Assembly: GCF_016863635.1 (NCBI RefSeq)
Contig: NZ_BOPG01000029.1
Coordinates: forward strand, 50,938 to 114,937
From: Virgisporangium aurantiacum
GTDB lineage: Bacteria > Actinomycetota > Actinomycetes > Mycobacteriales > Micromonosporaceae
DNA length: 64,000 nucleotides
Reading direction: 5' to 3'
The translations under genes were made by a program, and so were the position numbers. Positions 25,248 through 33,529 of this stretch are shown piece after piece (within the stretch, counting starts at the first letter, position 1; each line of letters opens with the position of its first letter). The notes beneath the pieces were generated by a model. That model saw only the letters and a list, made by a program, of their open reading frames with translations. It was not told where the DNA came from and did no database searches.

Positions 25248-26141
25248 ATGCCGGCCATGGACTTCCGCACCCGACGCTGGTGGCGCACCGGCCGGCTGGT
25301 CGTCGTCGGTGCGGTCGTGGCGGTGGCCGGTGTGGTGGTGGGAGGTCTGGTGCTGCTCGACGGTGATGCGGGCGCCGTCGCCGCGGACGAGGTGACCGGC
25401 GGCGTCGGCGTGTCCGACGTGTCCGCGGCCGACCTGCACAAGGTGGCGCGCACGAGGGTCTACTTCGGACACCAGTCGGTCGGAAACAACATTCTCGACG
25501 GCGTGCCGGCGGTCTTCGCGGCCCACGGCGTCCAGGCGCCACCGATCGAGCAGCGGCGCGCCGGTCCCGATGCGGTGGGCGGCTTCGTCGCGCACTCGCC
25601 GATCGGCGAGAACACCAAGCCGATCGGGAAGATCCAGGACTTCGCCGCCGTGCTCCGCGGCGGGATGGGCCGGCACGTCGACGTCGCCGTGATGAAGCTC
25701 TGCTACGTCGACATCACCCCGGACACCGACGTCGACGCATTGTTCGCGGCCTATCGCGACACCATCTCCGCGCTGGAGAAGGACTTTCCGGACGTCACGT
25801 TCGTGAAGGCCACGGTGCCGCTGACGACGCAGCCGGGCCGGGTGGGCCGGCTCAAGCTGTGGTTGAAGAGCGACGACGGCTACGGCTCGGCCGCCAACGC
25901 CACGCGCGAGCGGCTGAACGAGCTGATCCGCACGGAGTACCGGGGCGGCAACCTGTTCGACGTGGCCGCCGTGGAGTCCACCGGCCCGGACGGCTCGCGG
26001 GTCTCGGGGCGTCACGACGGTCGCCCGTACTTCGCACTCGTCGACGAATACGCCGCCGATCCGGGCCACCTCAACGCGAGCGGCGCGCAGCGCGCGGCGG
26101 CGGCCTGGCTCGCGGCGGTCGCCAAGGCGTCCGCGAGGTAG
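25248..26141 (+). CDS. Secreted or membrane-anchored SGNH-like hydrolase
   Basis: About 297 aa. An N-terminal transmembrane or signal segment (VVVGAVVAVAGVVVGGLVLL) precedes an SGNH-like domain. VYFGHQSVGNNI is the likely nucleophile block (Ser), DVAVMKLCYVDI a central strand, and DEYAADPGHLN the Asp-x-x-His element near the C-terminus. I recognise the fold pattern but not a named family. An esterase or deacylase role on a surface or ACP-derived product is inference from context. The first ATG (25248) is taken; ATG 25257 is equally possible. Co-directional with the flanking ACP and AcpS genes. Confidence 0.65.
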   Translation: MPAMDFRTRRWWRTGRLVVVGAVVAVAGVVVGGLVLLDGDAGAVAADEVTGGVGVSDVSAADLHKVARTRVYFGHQSVGNNILDGVPAVFAAHGVQAPPIEQRRAGPDAVGGFVAHSPIGENTKPIGKIQDFAAVLRGGMGRHVDVAVMKLCYVDITPDTDVDALFAAYRDTISALEKDFPDVTFVKATVPLTTQPGRVGRLKLWLKSDDGYGSAANATRERLNELIRTEYRGGNLFDVAAVESTGPDGSRVSGRHDGRPYFALVDEYAADPGHLNASGAQRAAAAWLAAVAKASAR

Positions 26142-26146
26142 CGGCG

Positions 26147-26563
26147 GTGTGCGATGGCGTCGGCACGGACATCGTCGCGGTCTCCCGGATCGCGGCGTTG
26201 ATCCGGGACAGAGGGTCCGCGTTCCTGCAGCGGTGGTTCACGCCGGTCGAGATCGCGTACTGCACGGCGAAGGCGGTGCCGAGCCGGCACTTCGCCGCCC
26301 GGTTCGCGGCGAAGGAGGCTGTCGTGAAGGCGCTGCCCTTCGCCTGGGAAGGACCGCTGCCGTGGCGGTCGGTGGAGATCGTGAACGAGGCGGGGGGCAA
26401 GCCGGTGGTCCGGTTGTCCGGTGGTGTGCTCACGGCGGCGCGGAAGGCCGGCGTCGACGCGGTGCGGATCTCGTTGTCCCACAGCGACGAATTCGCGACG
26501 GCCATCGCCATGGTGACGCTGACTTCGGCTGCGGGGCCGACGAGAGGTGGGGACCGTGAGTAG
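26147..26563 (+). CDS. acpS: Holo-ACP synthase (4'-phosphopantetheinyl transferase)
   Basis: 138-aa AcpS-type enzyme that transfers the phosphopantetheine arm of CoA to an ACP serine. The two hallmark motifs are visible: GTDIVAVSRI near the N-terminus (Mg-binding Asp) and FAAKEAVVKAL with the catalytic Glu and Lys; ISLSHSDEFATA follows. The GTG at 26147 lies just after the hydrolase stop, and the gene overlaps the next one by 8 nt. Its co-location with the ACP at 24958 suggests a dedicated pair, distinct from the housekeeping acpS expected elsewhere. Confidence 0.9.
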   Translation: MCDGVGTDIVAVSRIAALIRDRGSAFLQRWFTPVEIAYCTAKAVPSRHFAARFAAKEAVVKALPFAWEGPLPWRSVEIVNEAGGKPVVRLSGGVLTAARKAGVDAVRISLSHSDEFATAIAMVTLTSAAGPTRGGDRE

Positions 26564-26762
26564 GGAACAGGCCGAACAGGCCCTGGACGAGTGGCGGGCC
26601 ACGCGCGATCCGGACACCGAGCCGGAACTGGAGGCGATCCGGCTGGCGATCCTGCTCGAGGACGTCCTCGGCGTCCCGCTCTCCGACGACGACATCGACC
26701 TGGCGGTCCTGTCCGACCCGGACGCCGTCGCCGACCTGCTCGCGCGTAAGGGCGGTCGCTGA
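26556..26762 (+). CDS. Small ACP-like helical protein lacking the serine
   Basis: 68-aa acidic protein. The segment AIRLAILLEDVLGVPLSDDDID followed by LSDPDAVADLLARKG resembles the helix II to IV part of carrier proteins, but no DSL-type serine is present, so it cannot carry phosphopantetheine. GTG 26556 overlaps the acpS end, and its stop overlaps the AsnB start by one base (TGATG). Plausible as an adaptor or regulatory partner for the adjacent AsnB; no function known. Confidence 0.65.
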   Translation: MSREQAEQALDEWRATRDPDTEPELEAIRLAILLEDVLGVPLSDDDIDLAVLSDPDAVADLLARKGGR

Positions 26763-28750
26763 TGTGCGGCATCGCCGGGATGGTGTCCCTCGGCTCGCCT
26801 CCCGACCGCGACGTGCTGCTGCGGATGATGGGCCAGTTGACGCACCGGGGCCCGGACGGCTGCGGGTACTTCCGTGACGGGCACGCGGCGCTCGGGCACG
26901 TCCGCCTCGCCATCATCGACGCCGCCGGCGGCGCGCAGCCGCTGTGCAACGAGGACGGCACGCTGTGGGTCACCTTCAACGGCGAGATCTTCAACTACGT
27001 CGAGCTCCGCGAGGAGCTGCGCGGCCACGGCCACACCTTCCGGACGGCCAGCGACACCGAGGTCGTCGTGCACGCCTGGGAGCAGTGGGGTGCGGACTGC
27101 TTCCGCCGGTTCAACGGGCAGTGGGCGCTCGCCCTGTGGGACCGTCGCGAGCGGCGGCTGGTGCTGTCCCGTGACCGCCTCGGCGTCCGGCCGCTCTTCC
27201 TCGTCCGCACCCCCGGCGCGGTGCGGTTCGCCTCCGAGGTGAAGGCGCTGTTCGCGGACCCGTCCGTGAACCGGTCGTTCGACCCGGCCGGGCTCGACCA
27301 GGTGCTGACGTACTGGTCGACGGTGGCCCCGCGAACCGTGTTCCAGGGGGTCGAGCAGTTGGAGCCCGGGCACTACGCGGTGCTCGACGACAAGGGGTTC
27401 CGCACTGCGTCCTACTGGAGCATCGACTTCCCCACCCGCGGGCGGCCGGGGCCGGACATCAGGGAGAGCGCGGAGGCGTTGCGGGAGAAGCTCGTCGAGG
27501 CCGCCCGCCTGCGGTTCCTGCGCAGCGACGTCCCGGTGGGCGCGTACCTGTCCGGCGGACTGGACTCCTCGATCACGGCGGCGCTGGTCGCCCGCTACAC
27601 CGATGCCCCGCTGCACACGTTCTCCCTGCGGTTCTCCAGTGCGGAGTTCGACGAGGGGCGGTACCAGAAAGAGATGACGGCGGTGCTCGGGACGCAGCAC
27701 CGGGAGATCGTCGTCGGCCCGGCCGAGATCGCCGAGGTCTTCCCCGAGGTGATCCGGCACACCGAGACGCCGATCCTGCGCGCGGCGCCCGCACCCCTGT
27801 TCCTGTTGTCGAAGCTGGTCCGCGACGACGGCTACAAGGTGGTGGTGACCGGCGAGGGCGCCGACGAGGTCTTCGGCGGATACGACATCTTCCGGGAGGC
27901 CCGGGTCCGGCAGTTCTGGGCGTCGGACCCGGACTCGGCGAAGCGGGCGCGGGCGGCCGAGCTGCTCTACCCGTGGCTGGTGCGGTCGCCGAGCCGCACG
28001 CCCGCCTTCGCCCGCAGCTTCTTCGGCCGCAACCTCGACCCGGCCGACCCGGCGCTGTCGCACCGCCCCCGCTGGGACTCCACGGCGGTCCTCAAGGGAA
28101 TGCTGACCCCGGACCTGTTGGCGAACACCGTGGCGGACCCGGCCGGCCTGGTCGCCGCGATGCCGGCGGGAAGCGCGGACTGGGACCTGCTGGGGCGCGG
28201 CCAGTGGCTGGAGATGGCCACCCTCCTGCCCGGCTACATCCTGGCCTCGCAGGGCGACCGCATGCTCATGGCCCACTCGGTCGAGGGTCGGTTCCCCTTC
28301 CTTGACGCCAACGTCGTCGAGTTCGCCAACGCGCTCCCGGCCCGGCACAAGCTCTTCGGCCTCGAGGAGAAGTACGTGGTGAAGCGGGCCTTCGCCGACG
28401 TGGTCCCGAAGAGCATCCTGCGCCGCCCGAAACAGCCCTACCGGGCGCCCGACGCGGCGAGCCTCTTCGCCGACGGCACGCCCGCGTGGTTCGACGACGT
28501 CACGTCGGAGCGGGCCGTCCGGGCCGCCGGCGTCTTCCGGCCCGAGATGGTCGCCCGGCTGATCGCGAAGGGCGTGCGGGCCGGCGGCGAGAACATGACC
28601 AACACCGACAGCATGCGCATCATGGCGGTCGTCTCCACCCAGCTCACCCACGCGACGTTCATCGCGGGTGTGCCGGCCGGGGCCGCGCTGCCCGAAATCC
28701 AGGTCGCCGTCGACCTGACCCGGGACGACACCAAGGAGGGCTCGTCATGA
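26762..28750 (+). CDS. asnB: Asparagine synthase (glutamine-hydrolysing)
   Basis: 662-aa AsnB-type amidotransferase. The N-terminal glutaminase has the catalytic C2 in MCGIAGMVS, plus HRGPDG and FNGEIFN. The synthase half carries the ATP-pyrophosphatase loop SGGLDSS and GEGADEVFGGYD. It uses glutamine ammonia and ATP to amidate a carboxylate; whether the substrate is aspartate or a pathway acid is unknown. Embedded in a tightly overlapped ACP/AcpS/NadE operon, it is more likely pathway-specific than housekeeping. The stop overlaps the NadE start by ATGA. Confidence 0.93.
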   Translation: MCGIAGMVSLGSPPDRDVLLRMMGQLTHRGPDGCGYFRDGHAALGHVRLAIIDAAGGAQPLCNEDGTLWVTFNGEIFNYVELREELRGHGHTFRTASDTEVVVHAWEQWGADCFRRFNGQWALALWDRRERRLVLSRDRLGVRPLFLVRTPGAVRFASEVKALFADPSVNRSFDPAGLDQVLTYWSTVAPRTVFQGVEQLEPGHYAVLDDKGFRTASYWSIDFPTRGRPGPDIRESAEALREKLVEAARLRFLRSDVPVGAYLSGGLDSSITAALVARYTDAPLHTFSLRFSSAEFDEGRYQKEMTAVLGTQHREIVVGPAEIAEVFPEVIRHTETPILRAAPAPLFLLSKLVRDDGYKVVVTGEGADEVFGGYDIFREARVRQFWASDPDSAKRARAAELLYPWLVRSPSRTPAFARSFFGRNLDPADPALSHRPRWDSTAVLKGMLTPDLLANTVADPAGLVAAMPAGSADWDLLGRGQWLEMATLLPGYILASQGDRMLMAHSVEGRFPFLDANVVEFANALPARHKLFGLEEKYVVKRAFADVVPKSILRRPKQPYRAPDAASLFADGTPAWFDDVTSERAVRAAGVFRPEMVARLIAKGVRAGGENMTNTDSMRIMAVVSTQLTHATFIAGVPAGAALPEIQVAVDLTRDDTKEGSS

Positions 28751-29757
28751 CGATCCCAGACCGATCCTTCGGGCCGCAGAGCCTGCGGATCGACGCGGAG
28801 CAGGAGATCAGCCGGATCTCGGCCAGTCTCAAGTCCTACCTGACGGCGACGAAGCGCCGCGGCATCGTGGTCGCGCTGTCGGGTGGCATCGACTCCAGTG
28901 TGGTGGCCGCCCTGTGCGTGGCGGCCATCGGCAAGCAGCGGGTGTTCGGCCTGCACATGCCCGAGCGTGACTCGTCGTCGGACACGCTGATGCTCAGCCG
29001 CCTCGCGGCCGACTCCCTCGGCATCAACTCGGCGCTGGAGGACATCTCGCAGATCCTCGACGCCGCCGGCTGCTACCGCCGGCGCGACGAGGCCATCCGG
29101 CTGGTCTGTCCCGAATACGGCGACGGGTACAAGTCGAAGATCGTGCTGCCGAGCGTGATCGACTCCGACAGCTTCCGCCTCTTCTCCGTCGTCGTCGAGT
29201 CGCCGGACGGCGTGCAGACCAAGCACCGGCTGACCACCGAGTCCTACCTCGGCATCGTGGCCGCGACGAACTTCAAGCAACGGGTGCGCAAGATGCTGGA
29301 GTACTACCACGCCGACCGGTTGAACTACGCGGTCTCCGGCACGCCCAACCGGCTGGAGTACGACCAGGGCTTCTTCGTCAAGCTCGGTGACGGCTCGGCC
29401 GACGTCAAGCCGATCGCCCACCTCTACAAGACCCAGGTCTACCAGCTGGCCGAGCATCTCGGGGTGCCGCACGAGATCCGGTCCCGGCCGTCGACGACGG
29501 ACACGTACTCCCTTCCGCAGTCGCAGGAGGAGTTCTACTTCTCCCTGCCGTACCAGCGGATGGACCTGTGCCTCTTCGGCAAGAACCACGGCGTGCCGAT
29601 CGACGACGTCGCCGCCGCCACGGACCTGACCAGCGAGCAGGTTGTCCGGGTCTACCGGGACATCGACCGCAAGCGGCAGACGTCGGCCTACCTGCATCTG
29701 GCGCCCGAACTCGCGGCCGGTGTCCCCGAGATCGCCCACACCCGAACGGATCGGTGA
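28747..29757 (+). CDS. nadE: NAD(+) synthase-like ATP-pyrophosphatase
   Basis: 336-aa single-domain ammonia-dependent NadE-type enzyme. The loop SGGIDSS lies at residues 45-51; FGLHMPERDSSSD, SGTPNRLEYDQGFFVKLGDG and HLYKTQVYQLAEHLGVP are the usual synthetase segments. The protein has no glutaminase domain, so ammonia would come from a partner such as the adjacent AsnB. An insert around residues 120-165 (CPEYGDGYKSKIVLPSVIDS) is longer than in short bacterial NadE and may reflect a changed substrate. Overlaps both neighbours by 4 nt. May amidate a cluster intermediate rather than deamido-NAD. Confidence 0.82.
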   Translation: MTIPDRSFGPQSLRIDAEQEISRISASLKSYLTATKRRGIVVALSGGIDSSVVAALCVAAIGKQRVFGLHMPERDSSSDTLMLSRLAADSLGINSALEDISQILDAAGCYRRRDEAIRLVCPEYGDGYKSKIVLPSVIDSDSFRLFSVVVESPDGVQTKHRLTTESYLGIVAATNFKQRVRKMLEYYHADRLNYAVSGTPNRLEYDQGFFVKLGDGSADVKPIAHLYKTQVYQLAEHLGVPHEIRSRPSTTDTYSLPQSQEEFYFSLPYQRMDLCLFGKNHGVPIDDVAAATDLTSEQVVRVYRDIDRKRQTSAYLHLAPELAAGVPEIAHTRTDR

Positions 29758-30371
29758 CGGGAATGCCGTTGTTGCAACGTCCGGTGGCCGTCGGCCGCAG
29801 CGGAGAGCAGAAGAGCGTCGGCAGCGCCCTCGCGCGCGCGGTGCTCATGACCCGCAACGACCTCGTCACGGCGGCGCGGTACTACTACCTCGTCCGGTTC
29901 GCGGGCGCCCGCCTGGTGCCGCGCGTCATGCGCTACGTCCTGTACCGCATGGCGGGCATGCGGCTGCAGATGAACAGCATCGCGCCCGGCCTCTTCGTCG
30001 GGGGTCCGGCCTCGAACCTCACGATCGGACCCGGCACGAGCATCAACGTCGACTGCTTCTTCGACTGCCTGGCCACGGTGACGTTCGGCAGCGGCGTGAT
30101 GGTGGGGATGGGCGTGACGATCGTGACCAGCGACCACCCCATCGGTCCGGACGGTCGGCCGCAGGGCGAGCCGGTCGGCCGGGAGGTCGTCATCGGGGAC
30201 CGGGCGTGGCTGGGGGCGCGGTCGATGGTCCTTCCCGGGGTGACCGTCGGCGAGGGAGCCATCGTCTCCGCCGGCTCGGTCGTCACGCGCGACTGCCGCC
30301 CGTTCGCCGTCTACGCCGGCGTCCCCGCCCGCATGGTGGGCCAGGTTCAGGCCCAGCCGACCGAGGAGTGA
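29754..30371 (+). CDS. Left-handed beta-helix (hexapeptide) O-acyltransferase
   Basis: 205-aa LbH acetyltransferase of the maltose/NodL type. The hexapeptide-repeat region runs from about LTIGPGTSINVDCFFD to VTVGEGAIVSAGSVV. The catalytic His is probably in TSDHPIGPDG, with the family end YAGVPARMVG. The N-terminal 60 residues are basic and helical. GTG 29754 overlaps the NadE stop (GTGA). It likely acetylates or acylates the product of this operon, using acyl-CoA or the cluster ACP. Convergent with the second AsnB-like gene, one base apart. Confidence 0.88.
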   Translation: MTGMPLLQRPVAVGRSGEQKSVGSALARAVLMTRNDLVTAARYYYLVRFAGARLVPRVMRYVLYRMAGMRLQMNSIAPGLFVGGPASNLTIGPGTSINVDCFFDCLATVTFGSGVMVGMGVTIVTSDHPIGPDGRPQGEPVGREVVIGDRAWLGARSMVLPGVTVGEGAIVSAGSVVTRDCRPFAVYAGVPARMVGQVQAQPTEE

Positions 30372-30372
30372 C

Positions 30373-32133
30373 CTACCGCGCCGCGCCGAGCAGGTTGACG
30401 AGGAACGCCACCGTGGTCGGCTGGGCGGGCACGGTGCCGGCGAGCACCCCGTCGAGCCACTCGGTGCGCAGCGCCGGCACGTCGTAGAGCGCCCGGCACG
30501 CCGCCGGCTCGGCCCGCCAGTGCGCGAGTACCAGGGCGGCGGTCTCGGCGGCTCCGAGCTGTGCCCGCCGGCCCCGGGTCAGGCGCTGACGCACCTTGCG
30601 CACCATCTTGCGGGCGGTGACCGCGCGGGTGGACAGCCGGGTGAGCGTCGAGCGGTCGGCGAGCCGGGCCGGCACGAGGCCGGAGTCGAGCGGGATGCGG
30701 GCCAGGTCCGGGTCGAGCCGGCGCATCAGCCGGCCGAGGAGCATGGAGTCGCGTTTGTCCCCGGGCGCGACGGCGAGCGCCAGCTCGATGAAGCGCCGGT
30801 CGAACATCGGGTTGATGTAGTGGCGCCGGATCGCGGCGACGGTGCCGTGCGCGCCGGCCCAGCGGTGCATGCGGTGCATGAGATAGAAGTCGTCGGTGGC
30901 GCGCAGCCAGTCGCCCGGCGCGAAGAGGCCCTGCAGCGTCGCCGTCGTGGTCTCGCGGGCCTGCGTGAGGAACGCCGGATCGAGCGCCTCGGCCTCGACG
31001 GCCTCGTTGCTGAACAGCCGCCACCGGGCCAGCCGCTCGACGAGCTGTGGCGAGGTGGTGGCGCCCGCGGGCTGCCCGGCGTAGTAGAAGCCCCGGGCGA
31101 CCTCGCCGCCCAGCCCGGCGAGGCGGTGACCCTGCTCCAGCCGGGCCTCGGCCAGCAGCAGCGGTGCCAGGGCCAACGGGCTCGCCGCGCACTCCAGTTC
31201 CCGGGCCGCGGTCAGCGTCAGTGTGTGCGCCTCGGCGGGCGTCGGCGGGAGCTGCTCGTCCTGTCGGTGCACCTCGTGGACCATGCCGAAGCGCGCGGCC
31301 AACCGGGCGGCGATGACGACGTCGGGGGTGCCGGGGTCGCCGAGGGTCAGCGCCCGCAGCCCGGCCCGCTGCTTCTCCGGGATCGCCGCCAGCAGGATGC
31401 GCGAGTCGTGGCCGCCGGTGAGTTGGAGGATCGCGTCGGGGTGGTCGTCGACGTAGGCCGCCTCCCATCGGCAGAGGATCTCCGCCATTTCCTCGACCGC
31501 GCTGTCGAGCGACGGCGCGGTCGCGGGCCGGGCCGGCGCCTCGGCGTAGCGGCGCAGTTCCAGGACGCCCCGGTGCAGGGAGGCGATCGTCGCCGGCGCG
31601 AAGGTGTGCACGCCCGCGAAGATGGTGGCCTCGCCGACCTGCCAGCCGATCAGCGCCTGCGCGCCGAGGCCGACCGGGTCGAGCGCACCGCCGGCGAGCA
31701 CCGACAGGGCCCGGGCGCTGGTGGACACGGCGGCGACACCGGGTCCGCGCCACCAGTACAGCTGATGGAAGCCGAGCCAGTCACCGGCGACGACGATCGG
31801 GGCGCCGGCCGCCGGGCGGTGTGCGGCCGCGAACGGCGGAAGAAACGCCGTCAGTGACCCGCCGCCGTCGGTCAGCATCCGCGGCAGGTCGGCCGTGGCG
31901 ACGTCGCCGGTACCGGTGCGGGAGGCCCGGCCCAGCCGCACCGTGAACGCGGCGCCGGGGTCGACCTCGTCGCCCGCGTCGGGGCCGGCGAAGGCGATCC
32001 AGCCGTCGGCGGCGTGACCGAGCACCGGGTCGACGTCGGCGGCGCTGCGCAGGCAGGCCACCGCATCCCGGTCGACCCGGCGCACCGCGTCGGCCGCGTC
32101 GGGCCCGAACGTGACGGCCAGGAAGGCCTTCAA
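30373..32133 (-). CDS. Asparagine synthase-like protein with divergent N-domain
   Basis: 586-aa AsnB homologue without the Cys2 nucleophile: the mature start reads (M)KAFLAVTFG. The glutaminase-like half is therefore inactive or structural. The ATP-pyrophosphatase loop is LQLTGGHDSRIL, a variant of SGGxDS seen in AsnB relatives that act on non-aspartate substrates. The TTG start has GGAGAA 6 nt upstream and lies 5 nt after the stop of the beta-helix gene, so the pair is coupled. Likely forms an amide or ester bond using ATP; substrate unknown. Confidence 0.75.
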   Translation of the reverse strand: MKAFLAVTFGPDAADAVRRVDRDAVACLRSAADVDPVLGHAADGWIAFAGPDAGDEVDPGAAFTVRLGRASRTGTGDVATADLPRMLTDGGGSLTAFLPPFAAAHRPAAGAPIVVAGDWLGFHQLYWWRGPGVAAVSTSARALSVLAGGALDPVGLGAQALIGWQVGEATIFAGVHTFAPATIASLHRGVLELRRYAEAPARPATAPSLDSAVEEMAEILCRWEAAYVDDHPDAILQLTGGHDSRILLAAIPEKQRAGLRALTLGDPGTPDVVIAARLAARFGMVHEVHRQDEQLPPTPAEAHTLTLTAARELECAASPLALAPLLLAEARLEQGHRLAGLGGEVARGFYYAGQPAGATTSPQLVERLARWRLFSNEAVEAEALDPAFLTQARETTTATLQGLFAPGDWLRATDDFYLMHRMHRWAGAHGTVAAIRRHYINPMFDRRFIELALAVAPGDKRDSMLLGRLMRRLDPDLARIPLDSGLVPARLADRSTLTRLSTRAVTARKMVRKVRQRLTRGRRAQLGAAETAALVLAHWRAEPAACRALYDVPALRTEWLDGVLAGTVPAQPTTVAFLVNLLGAAR

Positions 32134-32135
32134 CG

Positions 32136-33233
32136 TCAGTTCTCCGACCGCAGAGGGGTCCCGTCGTCCCAGCGGTTGTTCTCCCACCGGTTGCCGGGCC
32201 GCGACGGGTCGAAGCTCGTCACCGCACCCCAGTAACCGCACTTCTTGTTCTTCCCGCGCTGGACCACGTTGTTCACGAAGACGATGGTGTTCACGCCGCT
32301 GGCGTACTCCTTCTTCGACGAGCCGCCGTAGACGCAGTACGAGATGCCTTCGTTGGCGCCGAACAGGTTGTCCCGCAGGGTGATGTTGGAGATCGGGCCG
32401 AAGTCGGGGTAGAGGTTGATGTCGCCGGAGCAGCCACCGCCCTGCTCGTTGCCGGGGTTGTCGCAGATGATCGTGTTGTGGATCAGCGTCGCATTCGTCT
32501 TGCCGTCGGTCGAGACGTCGTTGGCGAGGAACGCGCCCAGGTGCCAGTCGGAGCCGGCCGGCATCTGCTGGCCGTGCAGGTAGGAGTCGCGGATGTCGCA
32601 GTTGCCGGCGCACGCCACCGACGTCTGTCCACCGTGGATGTTCGAGCGCCGGATCGTGATGTTCGTGCTGCCGACCGCGGCGCGCCCGACGAGGCCGGCG
32701 TTGACCTCGGAGTCCTCGAGCGTGAACGAGAACGACTGACGCTCGGTGGTCACGAGAATGCCGTTGATCTTGCTTTTGCGGATGACGACGTTCCTGGCCC
32801 GCACCTCGAAGGTGTCGCAGTTGACGGTTTTCGCCTCGACGACCGTGCCGGTGACGGTGATGGTGCACGGCCCGCTGTAGTTCGAGAGTTTGGTGCCGGC
32901 CGGAACGCCGGTGTTGCTGGCGTCGGGGTAGCCGTTGTAGCGCGGGGAACCCGCGGCCGAGGACGAGGGGTGCGCGCTGGCCGACGCGCTGGGCGAGACG
33001 CTGGGGACGCTGCTGGCGTCGCTCCCGGCGGGCTGCGCCGCGGCGCCGCCGGCCGTCGACGAGTCTGCGCCACGGGGGGAGCCGGCCGACGCGTCGGCGG
33101 ATGTCGTGTTGAGCCGCACGACGCCGTAGCCCGTCACCGCGACCGCCACGACGGCGACCGAAGCGGCGGCGGCCACCACCTTGCCCCGCGACCAGAACGT
33201 CCGTCCCGACGACGGTTGCGCGTCGTCTAACAC
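32136..33233 (-). CDS. Membrane-anchored right-handed beta-helix protein
   Basis: 365-aa protein. One transmembrane helix (VVAAAASVAVVAVAVTGYGVV) is followed by a Ser/Ala/Pro-rich linker. A parallel beta-helix domain with repeated short Asn/Ile-rich strands follows (GSTNITIRRSNIHGG, TLIHNTIICDN, SNITLRDNLFG). Such folds usually bind or cleave polysaccharides. The GTG at 33233 has GGAGG 8 nt upstream and is preferred over ATG 33248. Coupled with the AsnB-like gene downstream, it suggests action on an envelope polymer. Confidence 0.75.
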   Translation of the reverse strand: MLDDAQPSSGRTFWSRGKVVAAAASVAVVAVAVTGYGVVRLNTTSADASAGSPRGADSSTAGGAAAQPAGSDASSVPSVSPSASASAHPSSSAAGSPRYNGYPDASNTGVPAGTKLSNYSGPCTITVTGTVVEAKTVNCDTFEVRARNVVIRKSKINGILVTTERQSFSFTLEDSEVNAGLVGRAAVGSTNITIRRSNIHGGQTSVACAGNCDIRDSYLHGQQMPAGSDWHLGAFLANDVSTDGKTNATLIHNTIICDNPGNEQGGGCSGDINLYPDFGPISNITLRDNLFGANEGISYCVYGGSSKKEYASGVNTIVFVNNVVQRGKNKKCGYWGAVTSFDPSRPGNRWENNRWDDGTPLRSEN

Positions 33234-33249
33234 GCTTGCCCCCTCCATG

Positions 33250-33276
33250 CCGGTCGGTCGCTCACGACCGAACCGG
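33250..33276. promoter_or_regulatory. Inverted repeat in leader of beta-helix gene
   Basis: CCGGTCGGTCG and CGACCGAACCGG are reverse complements except for one bulged base, with a 4-nt loop. The element starts 17 bp upstream of the GTG start at 33233, so it may act as operator or leader hairpin. The rest of the 296-bp gap to 33530 shows nothing further. Confidence 0.35.
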
Positions 33277-33529
33277 ACAATCTCTTGTCGCCAGCTGCAG
33301 GTGCGCCGCCCGCGAACATACAGTGCCCACGCGGAGCCGACAGTCGGCCGAGCGACCAAGACTGCCCCGCGACGCATGGCCGTTCCGGTGCTCTCGAGCA
33401 ACCGTGTGGCCAACCGTCACACGACGGACAGCGCCGCGAGCGCCGGAAGTCGGCCGAACAGGTCGGGGAGGTCGCGCACGCCGTTGCCCACCGACTCGTG
33501 CGACACCCCCCGAGGTAAGGTCCCGATCT

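Noticed and set aside
26762..28750. Lasso-peptide cyclase
   Set aside because: The protein has the full glutaminase domain with Cys2 and normal AsnB length; no RRE, B-protease or lasso precursor is adjacent.
30373..32133. Lasso cyclase based on missing Cys2
   Set aside because: The loop is TGGHDSR rather than SGGLDSS and there is no precursor or leader peptidase; the partner is a beta-helix protein.
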